From Alteromonas lipotrueae (GTDB lineage Bacteria > Pseudomonadota > Gammaproteobacteria > Enterobacterales > Alteromonadaceae): a DNA stretch of 44,531 nucleotides. Positions within the stretch are counted from its first letter, which is position 1, and each line of letters begins with the position of its first letter. The position numbers and the translations under genes are program-made. The notes under the pieces are model-generated. The model saw only the letters and a list, made by a program, of their open reading frames with translations. It made no database searches and had not been told where the DNA came from. Positions 32,127 through 40,173 of the stretch are shown in pieces. Location of the stretch: the NCBI RefSeq assembly GCF_019249215.1, contig NZ_JAESDI010000025.1:1-44531 (forward strand), read 5' to 3'.

Positions 32127-33755
32127 GTGGGTGAAGCGCAAGTTAGTCTAGAGCACCTGTTTAGGGTCTTTACCAAGCCTGAACACAAAGACTCAAAGAT
32201 GGCTCAAATTGAACAGCATTTATCTGACAATATCTTAGATTTTTTGTCGCAGCACGTTGTTACCAAAAAAACCTCACTGGAAGAGATTGAGAAAGACTTC
32301 TCGGACTCAAAAGTACCTGAATCGCCAGAGTTTGTTTCAACCCACGCTGAAAGCTTACTAGATAAACTGGTTGCCCATTCGGTAAATACTTATTCACCCA
32401 CGTTTATCGGTCATATGACCTCTGCATTACCGTATTTTCATTTGCCCCTGTCTAAGTTGATGGTGGGACTTAATCAGAACTTGGTAAAAATAGAAACCTC
32501 GAAAGCCTTCACGCCCCTTGAGCGTCAAGTGCTAGGTATGATGCATAACCTCGTTTATGACGAATCAAAAAACTTCTACGATAGTCACTTACACAGTGCT
32601 AAGCGTTCTTTAGGCGCTTTTTGTTCCGGTGGTACCATTGCCAATATTACCGCCTTGTGGGTAGCTAGAAATAAAATTTTGGGCCCGCAAGAGGGGTTTG
32701 CTGGTGTAGCAAAAGCAGGGCTTGCTGCGGCTTATCGCTTCCACGATATTAATCATCTTGGTGTCATGTGCAGTAAGCGTGGGCACTACTCCCTATCAAA
32801 AGCAGTCGATGCATTGGGGTTAGGTCGTGAGCAATTACTATCCCTACCTGCCCCGAATCAAACCCTCGACCCTGAAAAAGCACTCGCCGCAGGTAAACGT
32901 TATCAGGAAGAAGGCAACAAGTTGCTGGCCATTGTTGGCGTTGGTGGTACTACTGAAACAGGGCATGTCGATCCGCTTAACGAATTGGCTGATGTAGCTA
33001 AAGAATTAGGATGTTGGTTCCATGTTGATGCCGCATGGGGTGGGGCAACCTTGTTCTCATCGCAATATAAACACCGCTTAAAAGGCATTGAGCGTGCCGA
33101 CTCAGTTACTATTGATGCCCATAAACAAATGTATGTGCCCATGGGGGCAGGTATGGCGTTGTTCAAAAACCCTGAAGATGCCAATGCAGTGCGCCACCAT
33201 GCCCAATACATACTGCGTGCAGGATCTAAAGATTTAGGCGCGACTACCCTTGAAGGTTCGCGTAACGGTATGGCCATGATGGTGTACTCTGCCATGCATA
33301 TTTTTGGTCGTAGGGGCTATGAGTTGTTAATCGACAGAAGCATCGAAAAAGCGGTCACCTTTGCCGATATGATTGCCAAGCACCCTGACTTTGAGTTGAC
33401 CACGTCACCTACACTGTCATTGCTGACTTATCGAGTCTGTCCTGCTGGCCTTCAAGAAAAGGTTAAACATGTGGGTGAGGCCACTAAGCATAAGATTAAC
33501 GAGAAGCTTGATAGGCTGACTGTAATTGTACAGAAGCAGCAACGTGAGGCAGGGAAGTCTTTTGTCTCTCGTACACGCTTAGAAGCGCCAGAATACCCCA
33601 CTAACTGTATTACTGTATTCAGGGTGGTGTTAGCGAACCCGCTTACCAGTACTCAGGACTTACGCAATATACTTAACGAGCAGCACGTTATTGCTACCGG
33701 TACTAAACTTTATAAAGAGTTAGTGAAGATGATAGAGACAATACCTGTTGTCTGA
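32127..33755 (+). CDS. panP: PLP-dependent aspartate 1-decarboxylase PanP
   Basis: 542-residue group II pyridoxal-phosphate decarboxylase. The PLP lysine is K333 in TIDAHKQMYVPMG, with GGTIANITALW and DAAWGGATLF as cofactor-site motifs. The sequence matches the PanP family of Vibrio and relatives, which makes beta-alanine from aspartate for pantothenate. I take the GTG at 32127 as start, with GAGG eight bases before it; the family N terminus agrees. It converges on panC across a shared terminator and sits where E. coli has panD, so it is the likely beta-alanine source here. No pyruvoyl-type panD is in the window. Confidence 0.9.
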   Translation: MGEAQVSLEHLFRVFTKPEHKDSKMAQIEQHLSDNILDFLSQHVVTKKTSLEEIEKDFSDSKVPESPEFVSTHAESLLDKLVAHSVNTYSPTFIGHMTSALPYFHLPLSKLMVGLNQNLVKIETSKAFTPLERQVLGMMHNLVYDESKNFYDSHLHSAKRSLGAFCSGGTIANITALWVARNKILGPQEGFAGVAKAGLAAAYRFHDINHLGVMCSKRGHYSLSKAVDALGLGREQLLSLPAPNQTLDPEKALAAGKRYQEEGNKLLAIVGVGGTTETGHVDPLNELADVAKELGCWFHVDAAWGGATLFSSQYKHRLKGIERADSVTIDAHKQMYVPMGAGMALFKNPEDANAVRHHAQYILRAGSKDLGATTLEGSRNGMAMMVYSAMHIFGRRGYELLIDRSIEKAVTFADMIAKHPDFELTTSPTLSLLTYRVCPAGLQEKVKHVGEATKHKINEKLDRLTVIVQKQQREAGKSFVSRTRLEAPEYPTNCITVFRVVLANPLTSTQDLRNILNEQHVIATGTKLYKELVKMIETIPVV

Positions 33756-33817
33756 TAAATCGCGCTGACTATTCGGGTTATTAGGATGACTCATTACTAG
33801 CAAATGAAAGCAGATAC

Positions 33818-33853
33818 AAAAAAGCCCCCGCATTCGTACGGGGGCTTTTTTTT
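33818..33853. terminator. Bidirectional terminator, panP / panC
   Basis: Stem AAAAAAGCCCCCG / CGGGGGCTTTTTT with an 8-base loop, with A- and T-runs on both sides. It suits both convergent transcripts. Confidence 0.93.
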
Positions 33854-33921
33854 AATGCGTCATTAACAACGTAAGCTTTAAAGCGCGGTATTAATACCGG
33901 AGCCTATACGTGGGTTTGTAC

Positions 33922-34770
33922 CTAAACTTGGATTTGGAGGTTGTCGATAAGACGGGTGTTACCCAGAAACGCCGCCACCAAAATAACCAAGTGTGTATCG
34001 GTTTGTTTGGCAGGCTTTAAACTTTGAGCATTAACAATATGCACATAGTCATTGTTGAAGCCTGAATCGGTGAGGCTATCTGCAAGGTCGGCTGCCAAGG
34101 CGACATAATTTCTTTCGCCCGCTTCTATACGCGCTTTCAATGCCGTCATTTCACTGTAAATAGTGGCGGCAGTATGGCGTTGCTCGTCGGTCAAATAACC
34201 GTTGCGTGAGCTTAAGGCTAAGCCAGAAACGTCTCGCTGTGTGGGAATACCATGAATGGTCACACCCATAGAAAGGTCGCGCACCATGGTGCGAATAACC
34301 TGCAACTGCTGAAAGTCTTTCTCGCCGAAAAAGGCATCATCAGGGTGAACCATATTAAATAATTTGCTCACCACGGTGGCTACGCCACGAAAATGCCCTG
34401 GGCGACTTGCTCCGCACAAGATATCTGAAATGTCAGGTACTTCTACGACGGTTTGATGTTCAACGCCGCCGGGATACATATCAGACACGCTCGGTAAGAA
34501 GACGGCATCAACACCGGCTTCAATAAGCTTGGCTTTGTCTTCTTCAATGGTACGTGGGTATGCATCTAAATCTTCATTAGCACCAAATTGCATAGGGTTA
34601 ACAAAAATGCTCACCACCACCCGGGCATTATGTGCCTTGGCGCGCTTAACCAGTTTTAAGTGCCCATTGTGGAGATTCCCCATGGTAGGGACGAATCCTA
34701 CGGTGTTGCCACTGCGTTTCCATTCGCCAGTAAGTTTTCGTAATGACGCAATGTCGTCAACAACCTTCAT
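33922..34770 (-). CDS. panC: Pantothenate synthetase
   Basis: 282-residue enzyme joining pantoate and beta-alanine with ATP to give pantothenate. It has the nucleotidyl-transferase HxGH motif HNGH (H34, H37) in PTMGNLHNGHLKL, VSIFVNPMQF, FFGEKDFQQL and the LALSSRNGYL region equivalent to KMSKS. The length equals the E. coli enzyme (283). GAGG lies seven bases before the ATG. It follows panB by 12 bases and shares its transcript. Its beta-alanine probably comes from PanP next door. Confidence 0.97.
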   Translation of the reverse strand: MKVVDDIASLRKLTGEWKRSGNTVGFVPTMGNLHNGHLKLVKRAKAHNARVVVSIFVNPMQFGANEDLDAYPRTIEEDKAKLIEAGVDAVFLPSVSDMYPGGVEHQTVVEVPDISDILCGASRPGHFRGVATVVSKLFNMVHPDDAFFGEKDFQQLQVIRTMVRDLSMGVTIHGIPTQRDVSGLALSSRNGYLTDEQRHTAATIYSEMTALKARIEAGERNYVALAADLADSLTDSGFNNDYVHIVNAQSLKPAKQTDTHLVILVAAFLGNTRLIDNLQIQV

Positions 34771-34782
34771 ATTTAAACCTCG

Positions 34783-35577
34783 TTACTCAAAGCTGTGCTC
34801 AGGGGACGGGAAGGCACCACTTTGTACTTCTGCGATATACTGCTGAACGGCCTTGCGCATATCGCCCGTCTCGGCAAGGTAGTTTTTTGAAAACTTCGGC
34901 ATGTAATTGGCGCTTATACCAAACATGTCATGCATCACCAGAATCTGGCCATCAGTATCATTTCCGGCACCAATACCGATAACGGGTACGCTCAACGCTT
35001 CGCTTACGGCTTTGCCTAACGAAGACGGTACGCACTCAAGCACTAGTAGCTGAATGCCTGCCGCTTCAAGCGCTTTCGCTTCAGCTAGCAGTTTTTCTGC
35101 TTTGTCGGCTTCACGGCCCTGTATTTTAAATCCACCAAAAACGTGAACCGACTGCGGCGTGAGCCCTAAATGACCACATACAGGCACGCCACGCAAATTC
35201 AAACCCTGAATGGTTTCACATAACCAGCTCCCGCCTTCCATTTTAATCATGCTTGCACCCGCTGCCATAAGCTTGGCTGCATTCGCATAAGTTTGTTCTG
35301 GCGTCGCGTAGGACATAAACGGCATGTCAGCTAATACGAAGGCACGTTCGGTGCCTTTCCTTACGCTGCGCGTATGGTATTCAATATCTTCAATGGTCAC
35401 CGGTAAGGTGTCGCTTTCTCCCTGAAGCACCATACCCAGCGAATCGCCAATTAGTAAGGCATCAATACCTTGCTCATCAAACATTTTAGCAAAGCTGGCA
35501 TCGTAAGCTGTTAGTGAGGTAATTTTTTCGCCGGCTTGCTTCTTTTTGAGCAAGCCAGAAACAGTAATTTTCTTCAT
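34783..35577 (-). CDS. panB: Ketopantoate hydroxymethyltransferase
   Basis: 264-residue enzyme, as long as the E. coli one, that adds a hydroxymethyl group to 2-oxoisovalerate to give ketopantoate. Typical motifs are TAYDASFAKMFDEQGID, LLIGDSLGMVLQG, VLADMPFMSY, MIKMEGG, VCGHLGLTPQSV and PVIGIGAGNDTDGQILV, which hold the metal- and folate-site residues. GGAAGG five bases before the ATG is a strong ribosome-binding site. It forms a unit with panC and lies 50 bases after folK. Confidence 0.97.
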   Translation of the reverse strand: MKKITVSGLLKKKQAGEKITSLTAYDASFAKMFDEQGIDALLIGDSLGMVLQGESDTLPVTIEDIEYHTRSVRKGTERAFVLADMPFMSYATPEQTYANAAKLMAAGASMIKMEGGSWLCETIQGLNLRGVPVCGHLGLTPQSVHVFGGFKIQGREADKAEKLLAEAKALEAAGIQLLVLECVPSSLGKAVSEALSVPVIGIGAGNDTDGQILVMHDMFGISANYMPKFSKNYLAETGDMRKAVQQYIAEVQSGAFPSPEHSFE

Positions 35578-35627
35578 AGCAACCTTCCAGGGAAAGAGTA
35601 ATGTGGCGAACTATACGGATTTTGAAG

Positions 35628-36125
35628 CTAAATGGAAGGGCGCAGGCGTTTAAGGCCATCAAGTGAGCACTTAGCAACCCAGTGAGAAATAGGTTTTCCG
35701 TCGGGCATGACCATAGATTGGGCTATTTCAAAGAGAGGAACTAACACAAATTCCCGCTCAGACATGCCAATATGTGGCACAGTAAGATCAGGCGTAGAAA
35801 TAGTTTGGCTACCGTAAAGTAATATGTCCAAATCTAGGGTTCTTGCGCCCCAGCGTTGGCCCTTACGTTCACGGCCAAAATCGTGTTCGGTACGCTGGAG
35901 TGCACTTAACAACTTATCCGGTGCTAGCGTTGTTTCAATTAGGCATACCGCGTTAATGTAATCCGGTTGGTCTTGCGGGCCCATAGGTTTACTTGCATAC
36001 AGCGACGAGCATGTCAGCACCCGAGTACCTTCAAGTAAACCCAGCGCAATAAAGGCATCTTCAACGTGTTGAACTGGGTCACCTAGGTTACTGCCTATAG
36101 CAATATAAACGTGCTCTTTATGCAT
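35628..36125 (-). CDS. folK: Dihydropterin pyrophosphokinase (HPPK)
   Basis: 165-residue kinase that transfers pyrophosphate from ATP to 6-hydroxymethyl-dihydropterin in folate synthesis. Motifs are YIAIGSNLGDP, the RWGARTLDLDILLYG metal/ATP site and PHIGMSEREFVLVPL. I place the start at the ATG at 36125 (MHKEHVYIAIGSN), matching homologues; a longer frame exists upstream but lies inside pcnB. This start overlaps the pcnB stop by eight bases, so folK is coupled to it. Length (E. coli 159) agrees. Confidence 0.95.
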   Translation of the reverse strand: MHKEHVYIAIGSNLGDPVQHVEDAFIALGLLEGTRVLTCSSLYASKPMGPQDQPDYINAVCLIETTLAPDKLLSALQRTEHDFGRERKGQRWGARTLDLDILLYGSQTISTPDLTVPHIGMSEREFVLVPLFEIAQSMVMPDGKPISHWVAKCSLDGLKRLRPSI

Positions 36126-37512
36126 CAGTATTTCTCGATGCTGGGCGGCGTTTACGCTTTCTTGGTTTTGGGCCATCACCTTCTTGGCGTCGTAAGTCGT
36201 TTAACATTTTCTTTTGCTTACCGGGTTCGCCGTGTTGAAAATGCGTCCACCACTGAGCTAGCTCCAATAGGGCTCCGCCTTCAACTTGCCCGCGAACGAG
36301 TAGAAAATCGTAGCCAGCACGAAATTTAGGGTGGGTTAACAGCTGAAAGGCACGACGGCCGAAACGCTTAGGAAGGCGTTGCTGCAAAATCCAAATGTCT
36401 CGAATAACCGTGGAAAAACGCTTAGGGATCATAATGCGTTGTGTTTGCTTCGCAATCACTTCTGTTGATGCGAGATTAAAAGCATCGTGTGCGTTTAAGC
36501 CAGACTCCGCTTGCAAGATTTGCGCGCGCTCCTCTAATGGGTACCAAAGCAGTGCAGCATACAAAAATGCAGGTGTTACCCGTTGATCGTTATTAATTCT
36601 TTCATCGGTGTTTTGCAGTACTTTCAAAACAAACTGCATTTCACGACTGTTTTCGTCTTCGATAAGTGGCGCAAGTTGCGGGAATAACGGTGCAATTAAG
36701 CCGTACTCACGCAGCATCATAAAGGTTTTTTCACCTTTTCCAGATAAGAATAGTTTTAACGTTTCTTCGAACAAACGGGCGGCAGGAATATTATTTAATA
36801 ACCCAGCCAGCTTTTTGATTGGTGTAGCAGTGTCGTCGCTTATACGCATTGAAAGCTTAGTCGCGAAACGCACGGCGCGAAGCATTCGAACCGGATCTTC
36901 ACGGTAGCGAACTTCAGGGTCGCCAATTAAACGTACTTCACGCTTCTCAATGGCTTCTAGGCCATTCGCAAAGTCTTTTACCGTGAAATCAGCCACACTG
37001 TAGTACATGGCATTAAACGTAAAGTCTCGGCGTTCGGCATCTTCTTCAATACTGCCAAAAACATTATCTCTAACCAGCTGCCCATGGGCATCTCGTTTCG
37101 ACACTGCTTTGTTCTTCGGTACTTCTTTAGCCTCAGGCTCTTCGTTGTGATGGCCACGAAAAGTTGCTACTTCTATTACTTCACGGCCAAATACAATGTG
37201 AGCGAGTCTGAAACGACGGCCAATTAAACGGCAATTTCTAAACAGCCCCTTAATTTGTTCCGGTGTGGCATTGGTGGCCACATCAAAATCCTTTGGCTCA
37301 TGCCCCATCAAAATATCGCGAACACAACCTCCGACCAAATAGGACTCGAAGCCTGCTCCGTTAAGGCGATACATGACTTTCAACGCATTAGGGCTCACGT
37401 CTTCGCGAGAGATGCCGTGCTCCCCACGAGTCATAACACGAGGCTCTAGTACATTGTCAGCGGTATGTTCCTTAGTAAAGGCTCGCTTAACAGAATTGAA
37501 AACACGATGAAT
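36118..37512 (-). CDS. pcnB: Poly(A) polymerase I, probable AUU/AUC start
   Basis: RNA 3' polyadenylating enzyme. From the internal ATG at 37434 the protein has 438 residues and begins MTRGEHGISRED; counting from there, the nucleotidyl-transferase motif is GG-x-VRD at 35-40 with DFD at 49-51, followed by CRLIGRRFRLAHIVFG and a basic tail (PRKRKRRPAS). E. coli PcnB is longer at the N terminus and starts with AUU. Here the same frame stays open upstream: ATC at 37515 and ATT at 37512 begin IIHRVFNSVKRAF, which aligns with E. coli MFTRVANFCRKVL. GGAG (37524-37527) lies 8 and 11 bases before them. No ATG, GTG or TTG exists in between, so a rare start is likely. folK overlaps its 3' end. Confidence 0.9.
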   Translation of the reverse strand: MHRVFNSVKRAFTKEHTADNVLEPRVMTRGEHGISREDVSPNALKVMYRLNGAGFESYLVGGCVRDILMGHEPKDFDVATNATPEQIKGLFRNCRLIGRRFRLAHIVFGREVIEVATFRGHHNEEPEAKEVPKNKAVSKRDAHGQLVRDNVFGSIEEDAERRDFTFNAMYYSVADFTVKDFANGLEAIEKREVRLIGDPEVRYREDPVRMLRAVRFATKLSMRISDDTATPIKKLAGLLNNIPAARLFEETLKLFLSGKGEKTFMMLREYGLIAPLFPQLAPLIEDENSREMQFVLKVLQNTDERINNDQRVTPAFLYAALLWYPLEERAQILQAESGLNAHDAFNLASTEVIAKQTQRIMIPKRFSTVIRDIWILQQRLPKRFGRRAFQLLTHPKFRAGYDFLLVRGQVEGGALLELAQWWTHFQHGEPGKQKKMLNDLRRQEGDGPKPRKRKRRPASRNTDA

Positions 37513-37532
37513 GATGGTGAAGTCTCCGAAGG

Positions 37533-38639
37533 TTATAAAGGATGGCTATAATAAGTGGATTCGTGCTCGCCCACAATAATTTCGGCTATTTTAGGTACTA
37601 ATTTCCTATCCCAGCGTGATATTGCCATAGTAAGCAGTTGTGTGACATTTTCAAATTCGTTCGCGTGATAGTTACCTTGGCCTAAAAAAGACAGGCCGTG
37701 AACGATATTTTCCAACGCATTTTTGTTGTTAATGGGTGCAGCATGGTTTTGTTTGCTCAGTTTTCGCCCTTGGGACACAGCTGCAACCGGAATATGCCCA
37801 TATCGTGGCACACTGCAGCCTAACGAACGATAAATAGCGTATTGAAGCGGGGTGACATCTAAAAGGTCACTGCCCCGAATAATGTCCGTTACACCCTGAT
37901 ATTCATCGTCTAATGCTACTACAAAGTTATAAGCGAAAAGACCATCACTGCGCTTAATTACAACATCTTCTGGTACTGTACTTAATGGTGTTGCTTCGCT
38001 AGCGCTTATTGAGCCATCGTCGCTATTGCTATTGCTATTGCTATTGCTATTGCTTTTGACTCTGTGTTGTCCCGCTTCGGCAAAGCTAGAAGAAGTTAAA
38101 TCAGGCGAGATTGAATGGGCTGCAGATATTGCCCCTGTTTTATCAACCCTGCCCATAATACCGTCATCAAAGGCACTTAAGTGGCAATCAAGTTTTAATC
38201 GTATTGCTAAGCCACGGGTATTTGGCGCTGATTCGGACACTGCCTGAGCGGTTAGGCCTAGTTCTCGACAATAGTGATTGTCGTGCCCGCCATTTGCTTT
38301 TATTTGCTTGCGAGTACAGGCACAAAAATAGGCTGACTTTTCTGCTAATAAATTATCAAGTTTTGCCTGATACCTTGCATGCTGTTGTTGTTGATATAAA
38401 ACGGTACCATCCCAGTGAAGGTCGTGGCATTCAAGGGTATGCAAAATATCGCTATCGACACCAGGTAAACATCGAGTTGCGTCAATGTCTTCCATTCGAA
38501 CTAACCATTGCCCATTGTGATGACGTGCATCTAGGTAGCTAGCGAGCGCGGTAACTAAAGAGCCGAAATGAAGTTGACCTGACGGCGAAGGCGCGAAGCG
38601 GCCGACATATAGAGGCGAGGAGTCGATTTTAGTTGGCAT
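37533..38639 (-). CDS. gluQ: Glutamyl-Q tRNA(Asp) synthetase
   Basis: 368-residue enzyme that glutamylates queuosine in tRNA(Asp). It has the GluRS-like catalytic core without the anticodon domain. Motifs include RFAPSPSGQLHFGS (HIGH-like), the zinc-site CACTRKQI...HYC, RGSDLLDVTP and KLSKQNHA (KMSKS-like). E. coli GluQ has 308 residues; the extra about 60 lie in one insert (about 150-215) after DDGIMGRV, Ser/Thr-rich and containing (SN)5. It follows dksA after a stable hairpin, as in enterobacteria, and pcnB follows at 20 bases. The insert is not needed by the family and is probably a surface loop. Confidence 0.93.
   Translation of the reverse strand: MPTKIDSSPLYVGRFAPSPSGQLHFGSLVTALASYLDARHHNGQWLVRMEDIDATRCLPGVDSDILHTLECHDLHWDGTVLYQQQQHARYQAKLDNLLAEKSAYFCACTRKQIKANGGHDNHYCRELGLTAQAVSESAPNTRGLAIRLKLDCHLSAFDDGIMGRVDKTGAISAAHSISPDLTSSSFAEAGQHRVKSNSNSNSNSNSDDGSISASEATPLSTVPEDVVIKRSDGLFAYNFVVALDDEYQGVTDIIRGSDLLDVTPLQYAIYRSLGCSVPRYGHIPVAAVSQGRKLSKQNHAAPINNKNALENIVHGLSFLGQGNYHANEFENVTQLLTMAISRWDRKLVPKIAEIIVGEHESTYYSHPL
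38022..38051. repeat. Hexanucleotide repeat in gluQ
   Basis: Five units of GCTATT on the plus strand, read as AATAGC on the coding strand, encode alternating Asn-Ser. It is the core of the insert loop of GluQ. Confidence 0.95.
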
Positions 38640-38652
38640 TAATAGAAATACT

Positions 38653-38691
38653 GTTACACACCTCTATAGTAAATACTATGAGGCGTGTAAC
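38653..38691 (-). terminator. Long hairpin between dksA and gluQ
   Basis: On the minus-strand RNA, GUUACACGCCUC pairs with GAGGUGUGUAAC (one G-U), and AUAGUA with UACUAU inside it, apart from one unpaired base. This gives about 18 bp. No U-run follows, so it may pause, attenuate or be cleaved, not simply terminate. A terminator between dksA and gluQ is known in Shigella and E. coli. Confidence 0.55.
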
Positions 38692-38707
38692 TTACTACGA
38701 AGGTTTA

Positions 38708-39157
38708 TTAACCCTGTAGTTGCTTTTCTTTGATTTCTGCCATGGTCTTACAGTCGATACATAGATCGGCGGTAGGACGAGCCTCTAAGCGACGAATACC
38801 GATTTCAATGCCACATTGGTCACAAAAACCAAAGTCATCTTCTTCAATACGCTTAAGGGTCTTCTCAATCTTCTTGATTAATTTACGTTCGCGGTCACGA
38901 GTACGTAATTCAAGGCTGAACTCTTCTTCTTGCGCAGCGCGGTCTACCGGGTCTGGAAAGTTTGCTGCTTCGTCTTTCATGTGCGTAACGGTACGGTCAA
39001 CTTCTTCACGAAGTTGATTGCGCCATGCTTTAAGCAGTAAACGGAAGTGCTCCATTTGCGGCTCGCCCATGTACTCTTCGTCAGCGGTAGCCTGGTACGG
39101 CTGCAATCCTGCTAGTGCTAATAGCCCTAGGGATTTTGTTTCTTTTCCTGTTGGCAT
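38708..39157 (-). CDS. dksA: RNA polymerase-binding transcription factor DksA
   Basis: 149-residue regulator that binds the secondary channel of RNA polymerase with ppGpp. The coiled-coil tip carries the FPDPVDRAAQEEE acid pair. The zinc finger is CDQC at about 114-117 and CIDC near 135. Sequence identity to E. coli DksA is high throughout. I prefer the second ATG (39157, nine bases after GGAG); the first, at 39166, directly abuts GGAG. A hairpin separates it from gluQ. An inverted repeat overlaps its likely promoter. Confidence 0.97.
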   Translation of the reverse strand: MPTGKETKSLGLLALAGLQPYQATADEEYMGEPQMEHFRLLLKAWRNQLREEVDRTVTHMKDEAANFPDPVDRAAQEEEFSLELRTRDRERKLIKKIEKTLKRIEEDDFGFCDQCGIEIGIRRLEARPTADLCIDCKTMAEIKEKQLQG

Positions 39158-39276
39158 CTGCCACATCTCCTACACTACGACATCCATCTTGTCCTGAATG
39201 AATCGATTAACTAAATCAAAGCCGTTCATTACAAGCAATTGCTCGTGTCTATGTAATTATTATGCTGATGATATTG

Positions 39277-39317
39277 ATTATAAGTCAGCACTGTTACTAG
39301 TCTACGTGTTTCACGTA
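39277..39317 (-). promoter_or_regulatory. Candidate dksA promoter with an inverted repeat
   Basis: On the minus strand TAGACT (39299-39304) and a perfect TATAAT (39277-39282) are 16 bases apart, 110-120 bases before the dksA start. A perfect inverted repeat TACGTG-N3-CACGTA (39303-39317) abuts the -35 box, suggesting an operator. Confidence 0.45.
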
Positions 39318-39374
39318 CTTCCAGTAAAACAAGGCGCAAATATGAAGGCGAAATGAAAAAAATCAACCTCTTTT

Positions 39375-40076
39375 TCACACGTTTACTGGTAGTGTTTGAT
39401 TTATAACTATTTTTTGTTCATCAATTGAACAGCTGGCAGCGAGGATCTTCACTCCGGATGCAACCGCGGTGTTTACGGCGTCGGCGTAAACAGGATCAAT
39501 ATCTCGCGCTACTTGTACAGAATGCACGGCCGTATGCTGAACACAAAATAATAAGCAGGTACTTATACCTTGTTGAGAAAGTTCTGCAAGTTCTAAACAG
39601 TGTTTTGCACCTCTAGCGGTTACCGCATCAGGAAAATATCCTTGGTTGCCTCGCGCCAGTGTGACAGATTTCACTTCAACATACTCACGGGTGTCACCTT
39701 GACCACAGGCAAAGTCAAAACGACTATTACCACCAGGCGGTGTTACTTCAGCTTTCCAATGACTAATGTTAGAAAATGCGGACAAGACCTTGTTATTTAG
39801 TGCCTCTGCCACCAATTTATTAGCATTGTGAGTATTAATGCCAATGAAGTCGCCTTCGAAGGTTTGGGCAAGCTCCCAGGTATATTTTAATTTTCGCTTA
39901 GGATTGTCAGACTCGCTCAAATAAACGGTGTAGCCAGGTTCGGCACACCCTGTCATTGCCCCTGTATTAGGGCAATGTGCAGTCACTATTGAGCCGTCCT
40001 CAAGTTCTACGTCGGCAAGAAACCGTTTATAGCGTTTAATTAAAGTGCCACGTAGTAGTGATGGCGAAAAAAGCAT
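39375..40076 (-). CDS. sfsA: SfsA sugar-fermentation stimulation protein
   Basis: 233-residue DNA/RNA-binding nuclease-like protein, collinear with E. coli SfsA (234). Conserved stretches are KRYKRFLADVELEDG, HCPNTGAMTGC, TWELAQ and EVKSVTLARGNQGYFPDAVTARG, the last with the PD-(D/E)xK-like residues E and K of a restriction-endonuclease fold. I start it at the ATG at 40076 (MLFSPSLLRGTL), with AGG nine bases before; an upstream ATG adds 12 residues absent from homologues. It lies next to dksA as in enterobacteria. Its biological role remains poorly known. Confidence 0.93.
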   Translation of the reverse strand: MLFSPSLLRGTLIKRYKRFLADVELEDGSIVTAHCPNTGAMTGCAEPGYTVYLSESDNPKRKLKYTWELAQTFEGDFIGINTHNANKLVAEALNNKVLSAFSNISHWKAEVTPPGGNSRFDFACGQGDTREYVEVKSVTLARGNQGYFPDAVTARGAKHCLELAELSQQGISTCLLFCVQHTAVHSVQVARDIDPVYADAVNTAVASGVKILAASCSIDEQKIVINQTLPVNV

Positions 40077-40173
40077 AATAATAGACCTGTAACGACATAC
40101 ATTTACATGCATTGCTAGAACTAAATATCTACCCCAGCAATGAAACGCAAAAATATATAAGGATTAAAACGTA

